Assembly: GCA_012839475.1 (NCBI GenBank)
Contig: DUNG01000023.1
Span: 248,001 to 312,000, forward strand
Direction of reading: 5' to 3'
DNA: 64,000 nucleotides
Source: Petrimonas sp.
GTDB lineage: Bacteria; Bacteroidota; Bacteroidia; Bacteroidales; Dysgonomonadaceae
Below are positions 55,284-63,446 of the stretch, one piece after another. Position 1 is the first letter of the stretch. The number at the start of each line of letters is the position of its first letter. The notes beneath the pieces were generated by a model. The model did no database searches and was not told the DNA's origin. It saw only the letters and a list, made by a program, of their open reading frames with translations. Both the position numbers and the translations under genes were made by a program.

Positions 55284-57287
55284 ATGAAAACAACCGTTTT
55301 CAGGGCAGGAGTTAGAGCGCTATTATTCCTGTTTCTGATAACTTTTCATGCGCTGTTGATTACCTGTTCAAGTGAAGACCCCATCGTGGATGATAATAAT
55401 GGTGGGTCGCAGCAGGGGGAGGAGCCTTTACCTCCTCCTCCCTCTCCCTACTCAGCCGGGATAAGTTCCGGTAGCACCGGCTTACCCGGCGGGAGTGGGG
55501 TGATTACATCAGAGTTCTCTGATTTCGTCAACGGGAATGATGTGAGCCGGATGGCCGATCAGAATCCGAAGAGCATGATGGAGTTGCCCCACACCTCTTT
55601 CTACGTGATTTGGGCGGGCAGCAAGCCTTCTTTCGTGAATCAATACATGCTTACTTCGGGCGGAAGCTCCCGCGATGGCGATCCCACCCGATGGGCATTG
55701 TACGGCTCAAACGATAAGAAAGAGTGGAAGCTGCTGGATGAGCAGGGCAATCAGCACTTTTCTTCCGGGGGCGAGACGAAGGTCTATCCCATTTTGAATG
55801 AAGATCAGTACACCTTTTACAAGCTGGAAATTAAAGGGAACAGGGGAGGCAAGGTGACGCGCCTCGCCGAGTGGGCGATGAACATCTACACCGTGGAGAC
55901 TGAATGGGGTGAGTTGTTGCCCCAATTCGCCTTTCACGATAAGGGCAAAGGGGTGGAAAACATTATGGATGGAGACCCTAAAACCGTTTATTCTATCCCA
56001 TTCAGATCATTTCACGTGCAGTGGAACGTGAAGGAGCCGACCTATTATAACCACTATTTCATTATCTCCTCACCGGGCAGCCCTGAAAGCGATCCTTCGT
56101 CATGGGTTCTGCACGGCTCCGTGAACAACACGTACTGGGTGAAATTGGACGAGCAGGAGGGCCAGCGGTTCACCGAGCGGGGTGATACCCTGATTTTCCC
56201 GTTTGAAAACGATAACACGTTTAAGTTTTTCAAGCTGGAGGTTACCGGCAACCGAGGTGGCAAGCAGACCAGCATCGCCGAGTGGGGGCTACAGGTGATT
56301 TACACGGGGATTGAGGATCTGATGGTGCATTCATCGGGCTCTTCTTACTCCTCTCAAACGCCCATGGGCAACCATTACGCGAATCGGCACGTGACTACTG
56401 ACGCGGACAGGGTCTGGTTTCTTGATTCTTCTAACGAGCCGCCCGCCCCCGGGCATGTCTCGCACCTTCAACTGAAGGAGTTCCCCGTGACGCTCTACCC
56501 CTTTGGTGACCCGTCGCCTGCCGATGTCAACCAGCACGTCATCGGCAACTGCGGGGGCCTTGCGGCGTTGGCCTCCATGGCTTACGTCTATCCCAACTTC
56601 GTGAAGAGTTTGATTACCGATAACGGGAACAACAGTTACACCGTGAAGATGTTCGACCCGCAAGGGAAGCCGTTGCAGGTAACGGTGAGTAATAAATTCC
56701 TCACGGGGAACGGCCATAATATCGACGCGGTATCGGGCAAGAATAACACCGCCACGTGGGCAACTGTGTTGGAGAAGGCGATCATGAAGTACAACGTGAT
56801 TTACAAGGTGAACCCCGACATCGGGGGGATTGGGAGCGAACACGTGGTTCCCCTGTTTACCGGCGATGGCAATAGCTTCGCGTTCAGCCCCGGCAAGCTT
56901 ACCGCACGTGAATTGGCGCGGGTAGTTAACGTCTGCCTCGATCAGGGTAAACTCATGATTGGCGGCTTCAACCGCGCGGGACTTCCGGTAGACAACAGTG
57001 AAACCGTTAAGGCGCATGCCTATACCATTATGCTCTCTGCAGATAAGGGTGCCCTCTTCGCAATGCGTAACCCGTGGGGAGGTAATCCCAAGGTGGATGG
57101 ATCTCTGGATGGCGTGTTGAATATCCCTGATGACGGGGTCATACCGCCCACCATCGACTTCAGGATTGTTGACCCCGGTATCGCCGTGGAGTATGGCGAT
57201 AGTAAACCGGTGCCTTACGCGCCACCGGCATCGGCCTTGAGTGGTTCAGCCATAAAGATGAGGGTGGCGAGTTACCTGCTGGAGTAG
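55284..57287 (+). CDS. Calpain-like (family C2) cysteine protease lipoprotein with two discoidin-like domains
   Basis: This 667-residue surface lipoprotein has its lipobox cysteine at 28 (LLITC) and then a glycine- and proline-rich linker. Two discoidin-like domains follow: residues about 70-200, with RWALYGSNDKKEWKLLDEQG and the NRGGKVTRLAEW end, and residues about 215-340, with SWVLHGSVNNTYWVKLDEQE and NRGGKQTSIAEW. The C-terminal domain (about 365-640) fits the calpain fold: cysteine 423 in VIGNCGGLAALASM, histidine 578 in KAHAYTIML and asparagine 596 in RNPWGG. It would cleave proteins at the cell surface. The SusCD context suggests peptide or glycoprotein uptake, which is inference. Confidence 0.8.
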   Translation: MKTTVFRAGVRALLFLFLITFHALLITCSSEDPIVDDNNGGSQQGEEPLPPPPSPYSAGISSGSTGLPGGSGVITSEFSDFVNGNDVSRMADQNPKSMMELPHTSFYVIWAGSKPSFVNQYMLTSGGSSRDGDPTRWALYGSNDKKEWKLLDEQGNQHFSSGGETKVYPILNEDQYTFYKLEIKGNRGGKVTRLAEWAMNIYTVETEWGELLPQFAFHDKGKGVENIMDGDPKTVYSIPFRSFHVQWNVKEPTYYNHYFIISSPGSPESDPSSWVLHGSVNNTYWVKLDEQEGQRFTERGDTLIFPFENDNTFKFFKLEVTGNRGGKQTSIAEWGLQVIYTGIEDLMVHSSGSSYSSQTPMGNHYANRHVTTDADRVWFLDSSNEPPAPGHVSHLQLKEFPVTLYPFGDPSPADVNQHVIGNCGGLAALASMAYVYPNFVKSLITDNGNNSYTVKMFDPQGKPLQVTVSNKFLTGNGHNIDAVSGKNNTATWATVLEKAIMKYNVIYKVNPDIGGIGSEHVVPLFTGDGNSFAFSPGKLTARELARVVNVCLDQGKLMIGGFNRAGLPVDNSETVKAHAYTIMLSADKGALFAMRNPWGGNPKVDGSLDGVLNIPDDGVIPPTIDFRIVDPGIAVEYGDSKPVPYAPPASALSGSAIKMRVASYLLE

Positions 57288-57387
57288 GGATATACGTTAA
57301 GTGCAAATTTAAGTGTAGAATAGGGAAAGATGTCAGTTTTGATTTTCAATTAATATTTTCTTTTCAGGGAATACCCAAAGGGAATTA

Positions 57388-57422
57388 ATAGCTAACTAAT
57401 TCATTACAGAGTAGTTGGCTAT
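57388..57422. terminator. Hairpin between convergent genes
   Basis: ATAGCTAACTA (57388-57398) pairs with TAGTTGGCTAT (57412-57422), with one G-T pair, and TTTG follows on the plus strand. It probably ends the SusCD-protease transcript. The 238-base gap around it holds nothing else that I can see. Confidence 0.55.
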
Positions 57423-57525
57423 TTTGTTAACTGCTGATTTTCCGAACGTATTTTTTTCAATTCGATTTTCTTTGATATTTTCCAAAGCTGAGTAAACTAT
57501 AGAAAATCGTATAGACTGGGTTTAG

Positions 57526-58584
57526 TCAAACTATTATATCCGTTAGAATCTGTTTGATGTCAATGTGTTGTATGCATTTCATCGTTTTAGAATATCGAGC
57601 AACTAAACTTATCCAGTCGCTAATTTTACTTTCATCTGAGGTTGGTTCTTCCCAATACTCTGCAAGTTCAAATGCTGGGGTTTGCAGTAAAACTTCGCTA
57701 ATATGGTGGGCGTTTTCGTACAAGTTCCCGAAAATCTTCGGAACTTCATGAATTTCCCCTTCAATTTTCAGCTTTGCTCTTCCTCCTGCTGAGAATGAAT
57801 CGCGGACGTTTGGACAAACGACAGTTTTTCTGGTAGTTAGCCAAATAGCTAGACGTCCGTACTTTTTATTACTACTCCCAAAAAGTTCAGGAAAGTATGC
57901 CATCGCTTGATGTGTTAATTCCTGTCGTTCTGATGCTGCGAGGTTATTCCAAATTCTGATGATAATGTTGCTCGCTTTACTGGTATTCTCGACATCCATC
58001 CACCAAAGTTCTTCACCTGGCTTCAGTTTGCTTTTGTAATAGTTGACAATTGGTCTAATTGGATCATCCATTTTTCGCAGTTTATCATATGGCATATTGA
58101 TTTTGTTAAAAATGGTTTCACCATTCTTTAAATTCATATCTATTAAATAGCGGGGTGAGTGTGTTACAACAACCTCTGATAAAACTTCTTCATATGGGCG
58201 GCATCGAAATTCTATTGGGGTTGCTAATTTTGCAAACAACAAAAAAACACGTTCAACATTGTGTACTCTGGTTGTTTCTAAAACGCTATTTCCTGTTGAT
58301 TTCCAATGATTTTGTCGTGTTGTTTTAATTTCGATACCATAATAGTTTTTAGCAGTGATGTCTGGAAATTTCTGTCCGCCAATCAGTTTAATAGAGCCTT
58401 CAAATGGAGTATTCTTTGCCATTTCTTCCATTACATTCTTAACGAAAGGTTCCAAGTCCCTACCCGATAATTGGCTGACTTTTCTTGAATCATTTTGGGC
58501 AAGATAATTTAACCTTTCTATTGTCGAGTTCATTAGTGAATCAAAATCACTTCTGTTAGGTTCTGGGTTTATTGAGACTATCAT
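57526..58584 (-). CDS. Type II restriction endonuclease (PD-(D/E)XK-like)
   Basis: This 352-residue protein lies three bases after the methyltransferase gene. A nuclease core is visible at about residues 68-100: KFPDITAKNYYGIEIKTTRQ, where the aspartate and the E-x-K fit the PD-(D/E)XK active site. The rest has no clear motif. Together with the methyltransferase it makes a type II restriction-modification system. The recognition sequence cannot be deduced. The region is clearly more AT rich than the surrounding genes, which suggests transfer. Confidence 0.75.
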   Translation of the reverse strand: MIVSINPEPNRSDFDSLMNSTIERLNYLAQNDSRKVSQLSGRDLEPFVKNVMEEMAKNTPFEGSIKLIGGQKFPDITAKNYYGIEIKTTRQNHWKSTGNSVLETTRVHNVERVFLLFAKLATPIEFRCRPYEEVLSEVVVTHSPRYLIDMNLKNGETIFNKINMPYDKLRKMDDPIRPIVNYYKSKLKPGEELWWMDVENTSKASNIIIRIWNNLAASERQELTHQAMAYFPELFGSSNKKYGRLAIWLTTRKTVVCPNVRDSFSAGGRAKLKIEGEIHEVPKIFGNLYENAHHISEVLLQTPAFELAEYWEEPTSDESKISDWISLVARYSKTMKCIQHIDIKQILTDIIV

Positions 58585-58587
58585 TTT

Positions 58588-59919
58588 CTATTTCTTGAAA
58601 TATATATTCCAGACCTCCTCAATTCTTCTAGCCAAATGGTAGGCTAACAGGGGCGGTACAGCGTTGCCGATAATTTTATACGCTTGTGATGGGCTGACCA
58701 GGAAGGAGCCTTTTCTTCCCTTTTCGTTCTTGATCACGAAATCGTAGTCGGGCGGAAAGGTCTGTATTAAAGCACACTCCCTCACCGTTAGCCTTCTCTC
58801 TTTCATGCCTTTTTTTAGCTCAGAGTCGATGACACCCCCGTTCTCTTTGGAGAGCCTTCGAAACTCGATGTTCCCGTGATGTTCGGAGCGAATAGTTGGA
58901 GAGATCCCATCTGGATTGATTTCGATCTGTCCCTGGCAATGAGTGCCCATGAACTTCGCTCTTGAATAATGTTTTTGAGACAAATCGTTGGATAGCTCAG
59001 GTTCTTCTACATGCTTAAACAGCTCTTTTAGTGGCACGAAAGGCTTTAAATGTGCTCCTTTAGCCGTGAATGCATGCGTGGGGTTGGGGTATGGGTTGTA
59101 TCGTTCTGGCACCTTTTCCTTTTCCAACTCTTTTAAGGCTGTTTTTCGTAGCGAGGCTTTTTTTATGCCTATAAAAATCACCCTTTCCCTCGACTGGGGC
59201 ACCCCATAGTCAGCTGAGTGTAAGACCCGCGGGTCGAGCACGATATACCCGTTTTCACCGGCCGAGGAGAAATCGTTCTGAATGATTGTTTTCACATCCC
59301 CCAGGTTGACTAATCCCTTTACATTCTCTGCGATGAAGATTTTGGGTCGTGTGATCTCGATCACCTCTTTCATCCACATGTAGAGCTGTCCCCGAGTTTC
59401 CACGGAGGCCGTGTGGTCATCGACATGCTCGTTCAGGTGGTTTTTTTTGGAATGAAAACCATCGCGTTTGCCAGCGATGCTAAAGTCTTGGCAGGGGAAT
59501 CCCCCAGTCACAACATCTACCTCTTCAGGAAAAACAGGTTGACCGTTTCGGTGCATCTTGACCAAATCCACGATGCTTTCCTCGTGAAAGTTCTTAGGAT
59601 CGTGTCCCCGTTTAGAGAAATAGCTCACCCAAGCATTTCTTGCATCCTTCAAAATATCGTTGGCGAAGACGGTTTCAAACTTCGTATTTTCAAGCTGAAC
59701 AAACCCGTTATTTAAGTTTTTAGCTATGAAATGGGGGGTTAGTTTTTCGTTTATAGACTCTTCCAAGACGGCGAAACCGCCTTCAAAGCCTAAATCCATG
59801 CCACCACAACCTGAAAAAAGAGAAAGCACGCTCAATGTCTCTTTCCGTTTTGATTTTGTATTATTGTTCACCTGTTTTATAGTTTCAGTATCCCCTTTAG
59901 TAATCTTTTTCCACATCAC
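58588..59919 (-). CDS. DNA (cytosine-5-)-methyltransferase
   Basis: The enzyme methylates cytosine at C5 in its target sequence and protects host DNA from the adjacent nuclease. Motif I is SLFSGCGGMDLGFEGG, motif IV is TGGFPCQDFSIAG with catalytic cysteine 143, motif VI is IFIAENVKGL, motif VIII is GVPQSRERVIFIG and motif X is YKIIGNAVPPLLA. The 443 residues are in the normal range. ATG 59919 and ATG 59916 are adjacent alternatives. A separate promoter precedes it. Confidence 0.95.
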   Translation of the reverse strand: MMWKKITKGDTETIKQVNNNTKSKRKETLSVLSLFSGCGGMDLGFEGGFAVLEESINEKLTPHFIAKNLNNGFVQLENTKFETVFANDILKDARNAWVSYFSKRGHDPKNFHEESIVDLVKMHRNGQPVFPEEVDVVTGGFPCQDFSIAGKRDGFHSKKNHLNEHVDDHTASVETRGQLYMWMKEVIEITRPKIFIAENVKGLVNLGDVKTIIQNDFSSAGENGYIVLDPRVLHSADYGVPQSRERVIFIGIKKASLRKTALKELEKEKVPERYNPYPNPTHAFTAKGAHLKPFVPLKELFKHVEEPELSNDLSQKHYSRAKFMGTHCQGQIEINPDGISPTIRSEHHGNIEFRRLSKENGGVIDSELKKGMKERRLTVRECALIQTFPPDYDFVIKNEKGRKGSFLVSPSQAYKIIGNAVPPLLAYHLARRIEEVWNIYFKK

Positions 59920-59941
59920 TTACATTCTCGGTTTCGTACAT

Positions 59942-59972
59942 CAAATATACGTTCTCGTTTTGGATTCCACAA
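59942..59972 (-). promoter_or_regulatory. Promoter of the restriction-modification genes
   Basis: On the minus strand TTG (59970-59972) and TATATTTG (59942-59949) are 20 bases apart. The leader before the methyltransferase would be under 20 bases. This allows the restriction-modification genes to be read apart from the toxin-antitoxin pair. Confidence 0.65.
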
Positions 59973-59992
59973 GTCACGAGCTTCTTGGTGCT

Positions 59993-60988
59993 TTAAAAAA
60001 GCTTCAGGTTATAAGCATATTTATAGTCTATAGGTTGTGATTTTCGGTATATGTTCTCCGTCCACGCTTCTTCTTGATGGCTAAGCTCGATGATTTCACG
60101 AGTGGAAAGGTATTTCAATTTTTCCTTTACTTCGTGAAGCGTTTTGATCTCTTCCGGGGTGAATGAGGAATCGTTGAAATTTTTATTTAACGTGTACTTT
60201 TCACCGACTCCCCCACTGGGAAAGGCTGTAAAACTAACATTTAAAACACCCTCTTTTACTAGTTTCTCGTAGATGGTGCTGAAGTTGTCCGGTACCGGTC
60301 CCATGTCTATGGCACAGTACGTAGCACCACTTATCGATCTGCCGTGAAGTTTATAAAAGGCGAAGTCCGCGTAAAAAAGCAACTTGTTTAACTTCGTTTT
60401 CCAAACACCGTTTCCTGTGCTGAAAAAGAGAATCATTTCGGTGAACTTGTCAAAATCAGGTAGGGAGTAACCGGTATAACGAGTACGAACTTTCCTTCCA
60501 AAAATGTAGTCCTGAATCGCATCCATTCTGCTATCTTCCTGTTTGATGAGTTTTTCTGCATTCGCTATTGCCTTGTTTTTCGACCGCTCATCGTCTATAT
60601 CAGAAAGGTGTAACATCTCTAAGAATTTTTTCGGGTCTGCCGACATTTGAATTAATCGTCCATTGGCTTCGGTTGGTATTTCACCCGCTTCATACTGTCT
60701 ATAGGTATTATCACCTAATCCCAAAACCTTCGACATTTTTATGGCGGGCAGCTTGTACTGTTTTCGAATAGCCTTAATATCTTCGGGGAAAGGGATGTTG
60801 TGTTTTTCCCTGTATTGATTCACGACTTGGTTATAATTCAAGTTAGCGAACGAGTCGTCTTCAAACTCCTGTCCCGAGTCAACGCAACGCCAAGTGTGAA
60901 ACAACACGTCATACTCTTCTTTTCGAAAAGGTAACTTCTTCCATTCCTTGTTGATTACCATGTCTTTTCCTGTAGCCGGACTCTTCAT
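59993..60988 (-). CDS. MqsA-like/HTH/Panacea (SocA, DUF4065) antitoxin
   Basis: This 331-residue protein has three parts. Residues 1-60 resemble the MqsA zinc finger, but the first CxxC is replaced (SPATGKDM) and the second is CVDSG, so zinc binding is probably lost. Residues about 65-130 are an XRE-type helix-turn-helix: IKAIRKQYKLPAIKMSKVLG followed by YRQYEAGEIPTEANGRLI. Residues about 175-290 are the Panacea domain: KLNKLLFYADFAFYKLHGRS, then ISGATYCAIDMGPVPDNF and YEKLVKEG. Panacea is a promiscuous antitoxin domain. The protein would neutralise the toxin encoded 30 bases upstream and bind DNA at the promoter. Confidence 0.85.
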   Translation of the reverse strand: MKSPATGKDMVINKEWKKLPFRKEEYDVLFHTWRCVDSGQEFEDDSFANLNYNQVVNQYREKHNIPFPEDIKAIRKQYKLPAIKMSKVLGLGDNTYRQYEAGEIPTEANGRLIQMSADPKKFLEMLHLSDIDDERSKNKAIANAEKLIKQEDSRMDAIQDYIFGRKVRTRYTGYSLPDFDKFTEMILFFSTGNGVWKTKLNKLLFYADFAFYKLHGRSISGATYCAIDMGPVPDNFSTIYEKLVKEGVLNVSFTAFPSGGVGEKYTLNKNFNDSSFTPEEIKTLHEVKEKLKYLSTREIIELSHQEEAWTENIYRKSQPIDYKYAYNLKLF

Positions 60989-61018
60989 GACCGCAACGTT
61001 ATTTAATGAGTGAGTAAA

Positions 61019-61363
61019 TTACTTGTAAGGGTAAATAATCGGATATTCTGCCTTATGAAAAGAGATACATATCAAATTTTTGTCTGTAACACTGAATTTT
61101 ATATACACTTCTTTACCTTTCACTGTTTTCCCAAAAGAAAACATTTCAAATTGCTCAAGGTATTTCCCTTCTTCGACCCTGTAGAAATCCTCTGGTTGTA
61201 ATTTCATGATAATTTCGGTTCGTTTGTTTCCAGGGATTTCTAATTCGAGCAATGTGCGTGCGTTTTTTTCACGATCATTCAAGTACAGAATGTTTAAAAT
61301 ACCCGATTTCACCCTAATCTTGATATCTTCCAAGAACCTTTCAACTTCTTGTTTCGATTTCAT
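61019..61363 (-). CDS. MqsR-like toxin of the Panacea antitoxin
   Basis: This 114-residue protein precedes the antitoxin, the same order as mqsR-mqsA. Its second half resembles MqsR, an RNA interferase of the RelE fold: IIMKLQPEDFYRVEEGKYLE lines up with the DFYK region, and GKEVYIKFSVTDKNLICISF lines up with the GQVYLKITV and LIVSFK strands. The similarity is by eye and modest, so a different RelE-like toxin is possible. It starts at an ATG only 11 bases from its -7 element, so the message is nearly leaderless. Confidence 0.6.
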   Translation of the reverse strand: MKSKQEVERFLEDIKIRVKSGILNILYLNDREKNARTLLELEIPGNKRTEIIMKLQPEDFYRVEEGKYLEQFEMFSFGKTVKGKEVYIKFSVTDKNLICISFHKAEYPIIYPYK

Positions 61364-61374
61364 ATTATACGATG

Positions 61375-61405
61375 CAAAATTATAAAGAATAGTTTAATTA
61401 AACAA
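61375..61405 (-). promoter_or_regulatory. Promoter of the toxin-antitoxin operon
   Basis: On the minus strand TTG (61403-61405) and TAATTTTG (61375-61382) are 20 bases apart, an ideal arrangement. Confidence 0.65.
61392..61403. promoter_or_regulatory. Perfect 12-bp palindrome, likely antitoxin operator
   Basis: GTTTAATTAAAC is a perfect palindrome located between the -33 and -7 elements of the toxin-antitoxin promoter. A dimeric HTH antitoxin bound there would block RNA polymerase. The sequence differs from the E. coli MqsA operator. Confidence 0.6.
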
Positions 61406-61436
61406 CTGAAATGTTGAAATAATGAGAAAAATAGTC

Positions 61437-61462
61437 AAAAAAACGATTAAATCGTTTTTTAC
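61437..61462 (-). terminator. Terminator after the GH110 gene
   Basis: AAAAAACGAT pairs with ATCGTTTTTT around a three-base loop. It works on either strand by sequence; the gene that ends towards it is the minus-strand GH110 gene. Confidence 0.75.
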
Positions 61463-61515
61463 GCTTTGGTTGGTCAGATGTCTATCGCAATTCTAGTTCC
61501 ATTGTCGCGACTCGG

Positions 61516-63366
61516 TTACTTGACGGTTACAGCATCCGGTGAAGAGAGCTCTGTTCTGATATCCTTTTCGGGATCGAAAGGGAACCCATCTTCAAAGGTG
61601 TTGTTCTCGATAGTCACGTTGGCCACTTTTTCAAAAAAGAGGGGGTGGCTGTTCCAGTGGAACGGTTCAAATTCGCTGTTGGCCACCACGATGTTGTCGC
61701 GGAACAGCAGTCCATCGGTTGATTTGGCGTACACGAGGGGGCGATCGAACATGTTGAACCGGTTATTCTCGATCACGATGCCCGAATGGAAGAACTTCTG
61801 TTGCTCTTTCAGGTTGGGGATTTCGGGGTAGATGGAAATGACCGCGTTGGTAAATTGATAGGTCGCGGTGAGGGCGTTCACGAAGGTGTTGTTGCGGATC
61901 TGCACATCTCTACATGCTCCCGTCTCGTACCAGCCGTTACAGTCGCCGCACAACAAGATGGCCGTGCCGTGCGTGTGGTCGAACAGGTTGTTTTCGCACA
62001 CCACCCGTTTGGGCGTGCTAAACAGTGCACCGCGTGCCCGGTTGTTGCGGATGATGTTGTCGGTGAAAACCACCTCAGGTGTCCACGTCAGGTTCTCGAT
62101 ACCGTATTTTCCGGTTTCTGCAATCTCTCCGGGTAGCGTATCGGTAAAGGTTATCTCGAACTCCTTGGCACCGAACTCGGTCGGTTTGTCAATCGCTTTG
62201 ATCGTTTGTATGGTGGTAATGAACGGGTCACCCACCAACTCCATTTTCTCGCTCTCCACGAACTGCACGCTATCGCCCGGTTCGCCCCAAAGGAAGCCCC
62301 ACGCTTGCGGGTGCATGTAACGGGCTTGTAGCGTATGGTCGTCTACCCGCTTGGTCACCCGCAGGTAGGTCCCGTGCACGTTGATGGCATCGTCTGCCAT
62401 GCCTTCATACAGCCCGTTTTTAGATATAATTACCCCCTTGCAACCCGAAAAGTGGGTGGCATCGGCCTGTGCTGTGAAGTAGCGTGGGTCCCCTTCACCA
62501 CGGAGGCAGACGTTGAATCCGTCGAGCGTGATCTCCTCGCTCATCTGCGCCAGCAGCCCCATCCCCTCGGCGTAGTGCAGCGTCACGTTCTCAAGGGTTA
62601 CCTGGGAGCTCTCGCTCACGAAGATGCCCGGCGTGGGGCGGTGGTAGGAGCGTAGCGCATATCTTTCCCCCACGTTCACTTGCGCGGTTTGGCTCCAACC
62701 GGTTATCTTGAGCTTGTCCTCTCCAATCTTCTCCATCTTTTGACCATCGAAGCTGATATCCCCCCGCCGGTAGGTCAGCCTTCTATCTTCACGGAACCCC
62801 ATCGATACGAACAGCGGGTTTTCATACCCTTCGCCCATGGCGATAAGGCGATTTTCGTTGTCAATCCTATGATGCCCGGGTGGGTATATCTCCGCTTCTA
62901 CCTCGCCGCTCTCAGGGTTGACGGACAGGATGGTCAATTGGCGGAACGCCGGGATCTCGAAGTCGACCGAAAAGTTTTTCAGGGTGATGTTGCGGGAGTT
63001 AAGGATAGAGAAAGGGATCATTCGCCCGTGAAAGATAAATTCCGAGCCTTGCCCGTCGAGGGTCACGTTCTGCAGGTTCTCCAGAGCGAAGGCCACCGCT
63101 TTCGGGTTATCTTGATCGTGATTGGAGATGTAGTACTCGCGAGAGAACGCGCTGTCGGGGTAAAAGTGGTACTCCCCCTTGGGTATGGTAACGGTGACGT
63201 GTGCGGTGTCCGTCCGGGCTTGCAGCTGTTCGACCAGCTTAACGGCTCCCGACGATGCGTTTTCCCGCGTGTTGGGTTTCACGCCCAGCGAAAAGTGCGA
63301 CGGTTTGAAAGTGCAGCTTACCAGAAGCAGAGAGGCGATAAGGAGGAAAGAAATTTTTTTACGCAT
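61516..63366 (-). CDS. GH110 alpha-1,3-galactosidase-like lipoprotein
   Basis: This 616-residue protein has a lipobox at LLLVSC (cysteine 18). The rest is a right-handed parallel beta-helix of the GH110 type: VTIPKGEYHFYPDSAFSREY and NLQNVTLDGQGSEFIFHG near the N-terminus, then GMADDAINVHGTYLRV, whose acidic pair is the likely catalytic region, and the coils TDNIIRNNRARGALFSTPKR and IVIENNRFNMFDRPLVYAKS. GH110 enzymes remove terminal alpha-1,3-linked galactose from blood-group B or linear glycans. It stands alone between the toxin-antitoxin operon and a TetR gene. Confidence 0.85.
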   Translation of the reverse strand: MRKKISFLLIASLLLVSCTFKPSHFSLGVKPNTRENASSGAVKLVEQLQARTDTAHVTVTIPKGEYHFYPDSAFSREYYISNHDQDNPKAVAFALENLQNVTLDGQGSEFIFHGRMIPFSILNSRNITLKNFSVDFEIPAFRQLTILSVNPESGEVEAEIYPPGHHRIDNENRLIAMGEGYENPLFVSMGFREDRRLTYRRGDISFDGQKMEKIGEDKLKITGWSQTAQVNVGERYALRSYHRPTPGIFVSESSQVTLENVTLHYAEGMGLLAQMSEEITLDGFNVCLRGEGDPRYFTAQADATHFSGCKGVIISKNGLYEGMADDAINVHGTYLRVTKRVDDHTLQARYMHPQAWGFLWGEPGDSVQFVESEKMELVGDPFITTIQTIKAIDKPTEFGAKEFEITFTDTLPGEIAETGKYGIENLTWTPEVVFTDNIIRNNRARGALFSTPKRVVCENNLFDHTHGTAILLCGDCNGWYETGACRDVQIRNNTFVNALTATYQFTNAVISIYPEIPNLKEQQKFFHSGIVIENNRFNMFDRPLVYAKSTDGLLFRDNIVVANSEFEPFHWNSHPLFFEKVANVTIENNTFEDGFPFDPEKDIRTELSSPDAVTVK

Positions 63367-63446
63367 ATTTGTTGAACTTATTTTATACGTTTTCGTCGGT
63401 GTACTTATTCTCGTTTAATTTATTTGTATTGGACGGCAGCGGTTGT

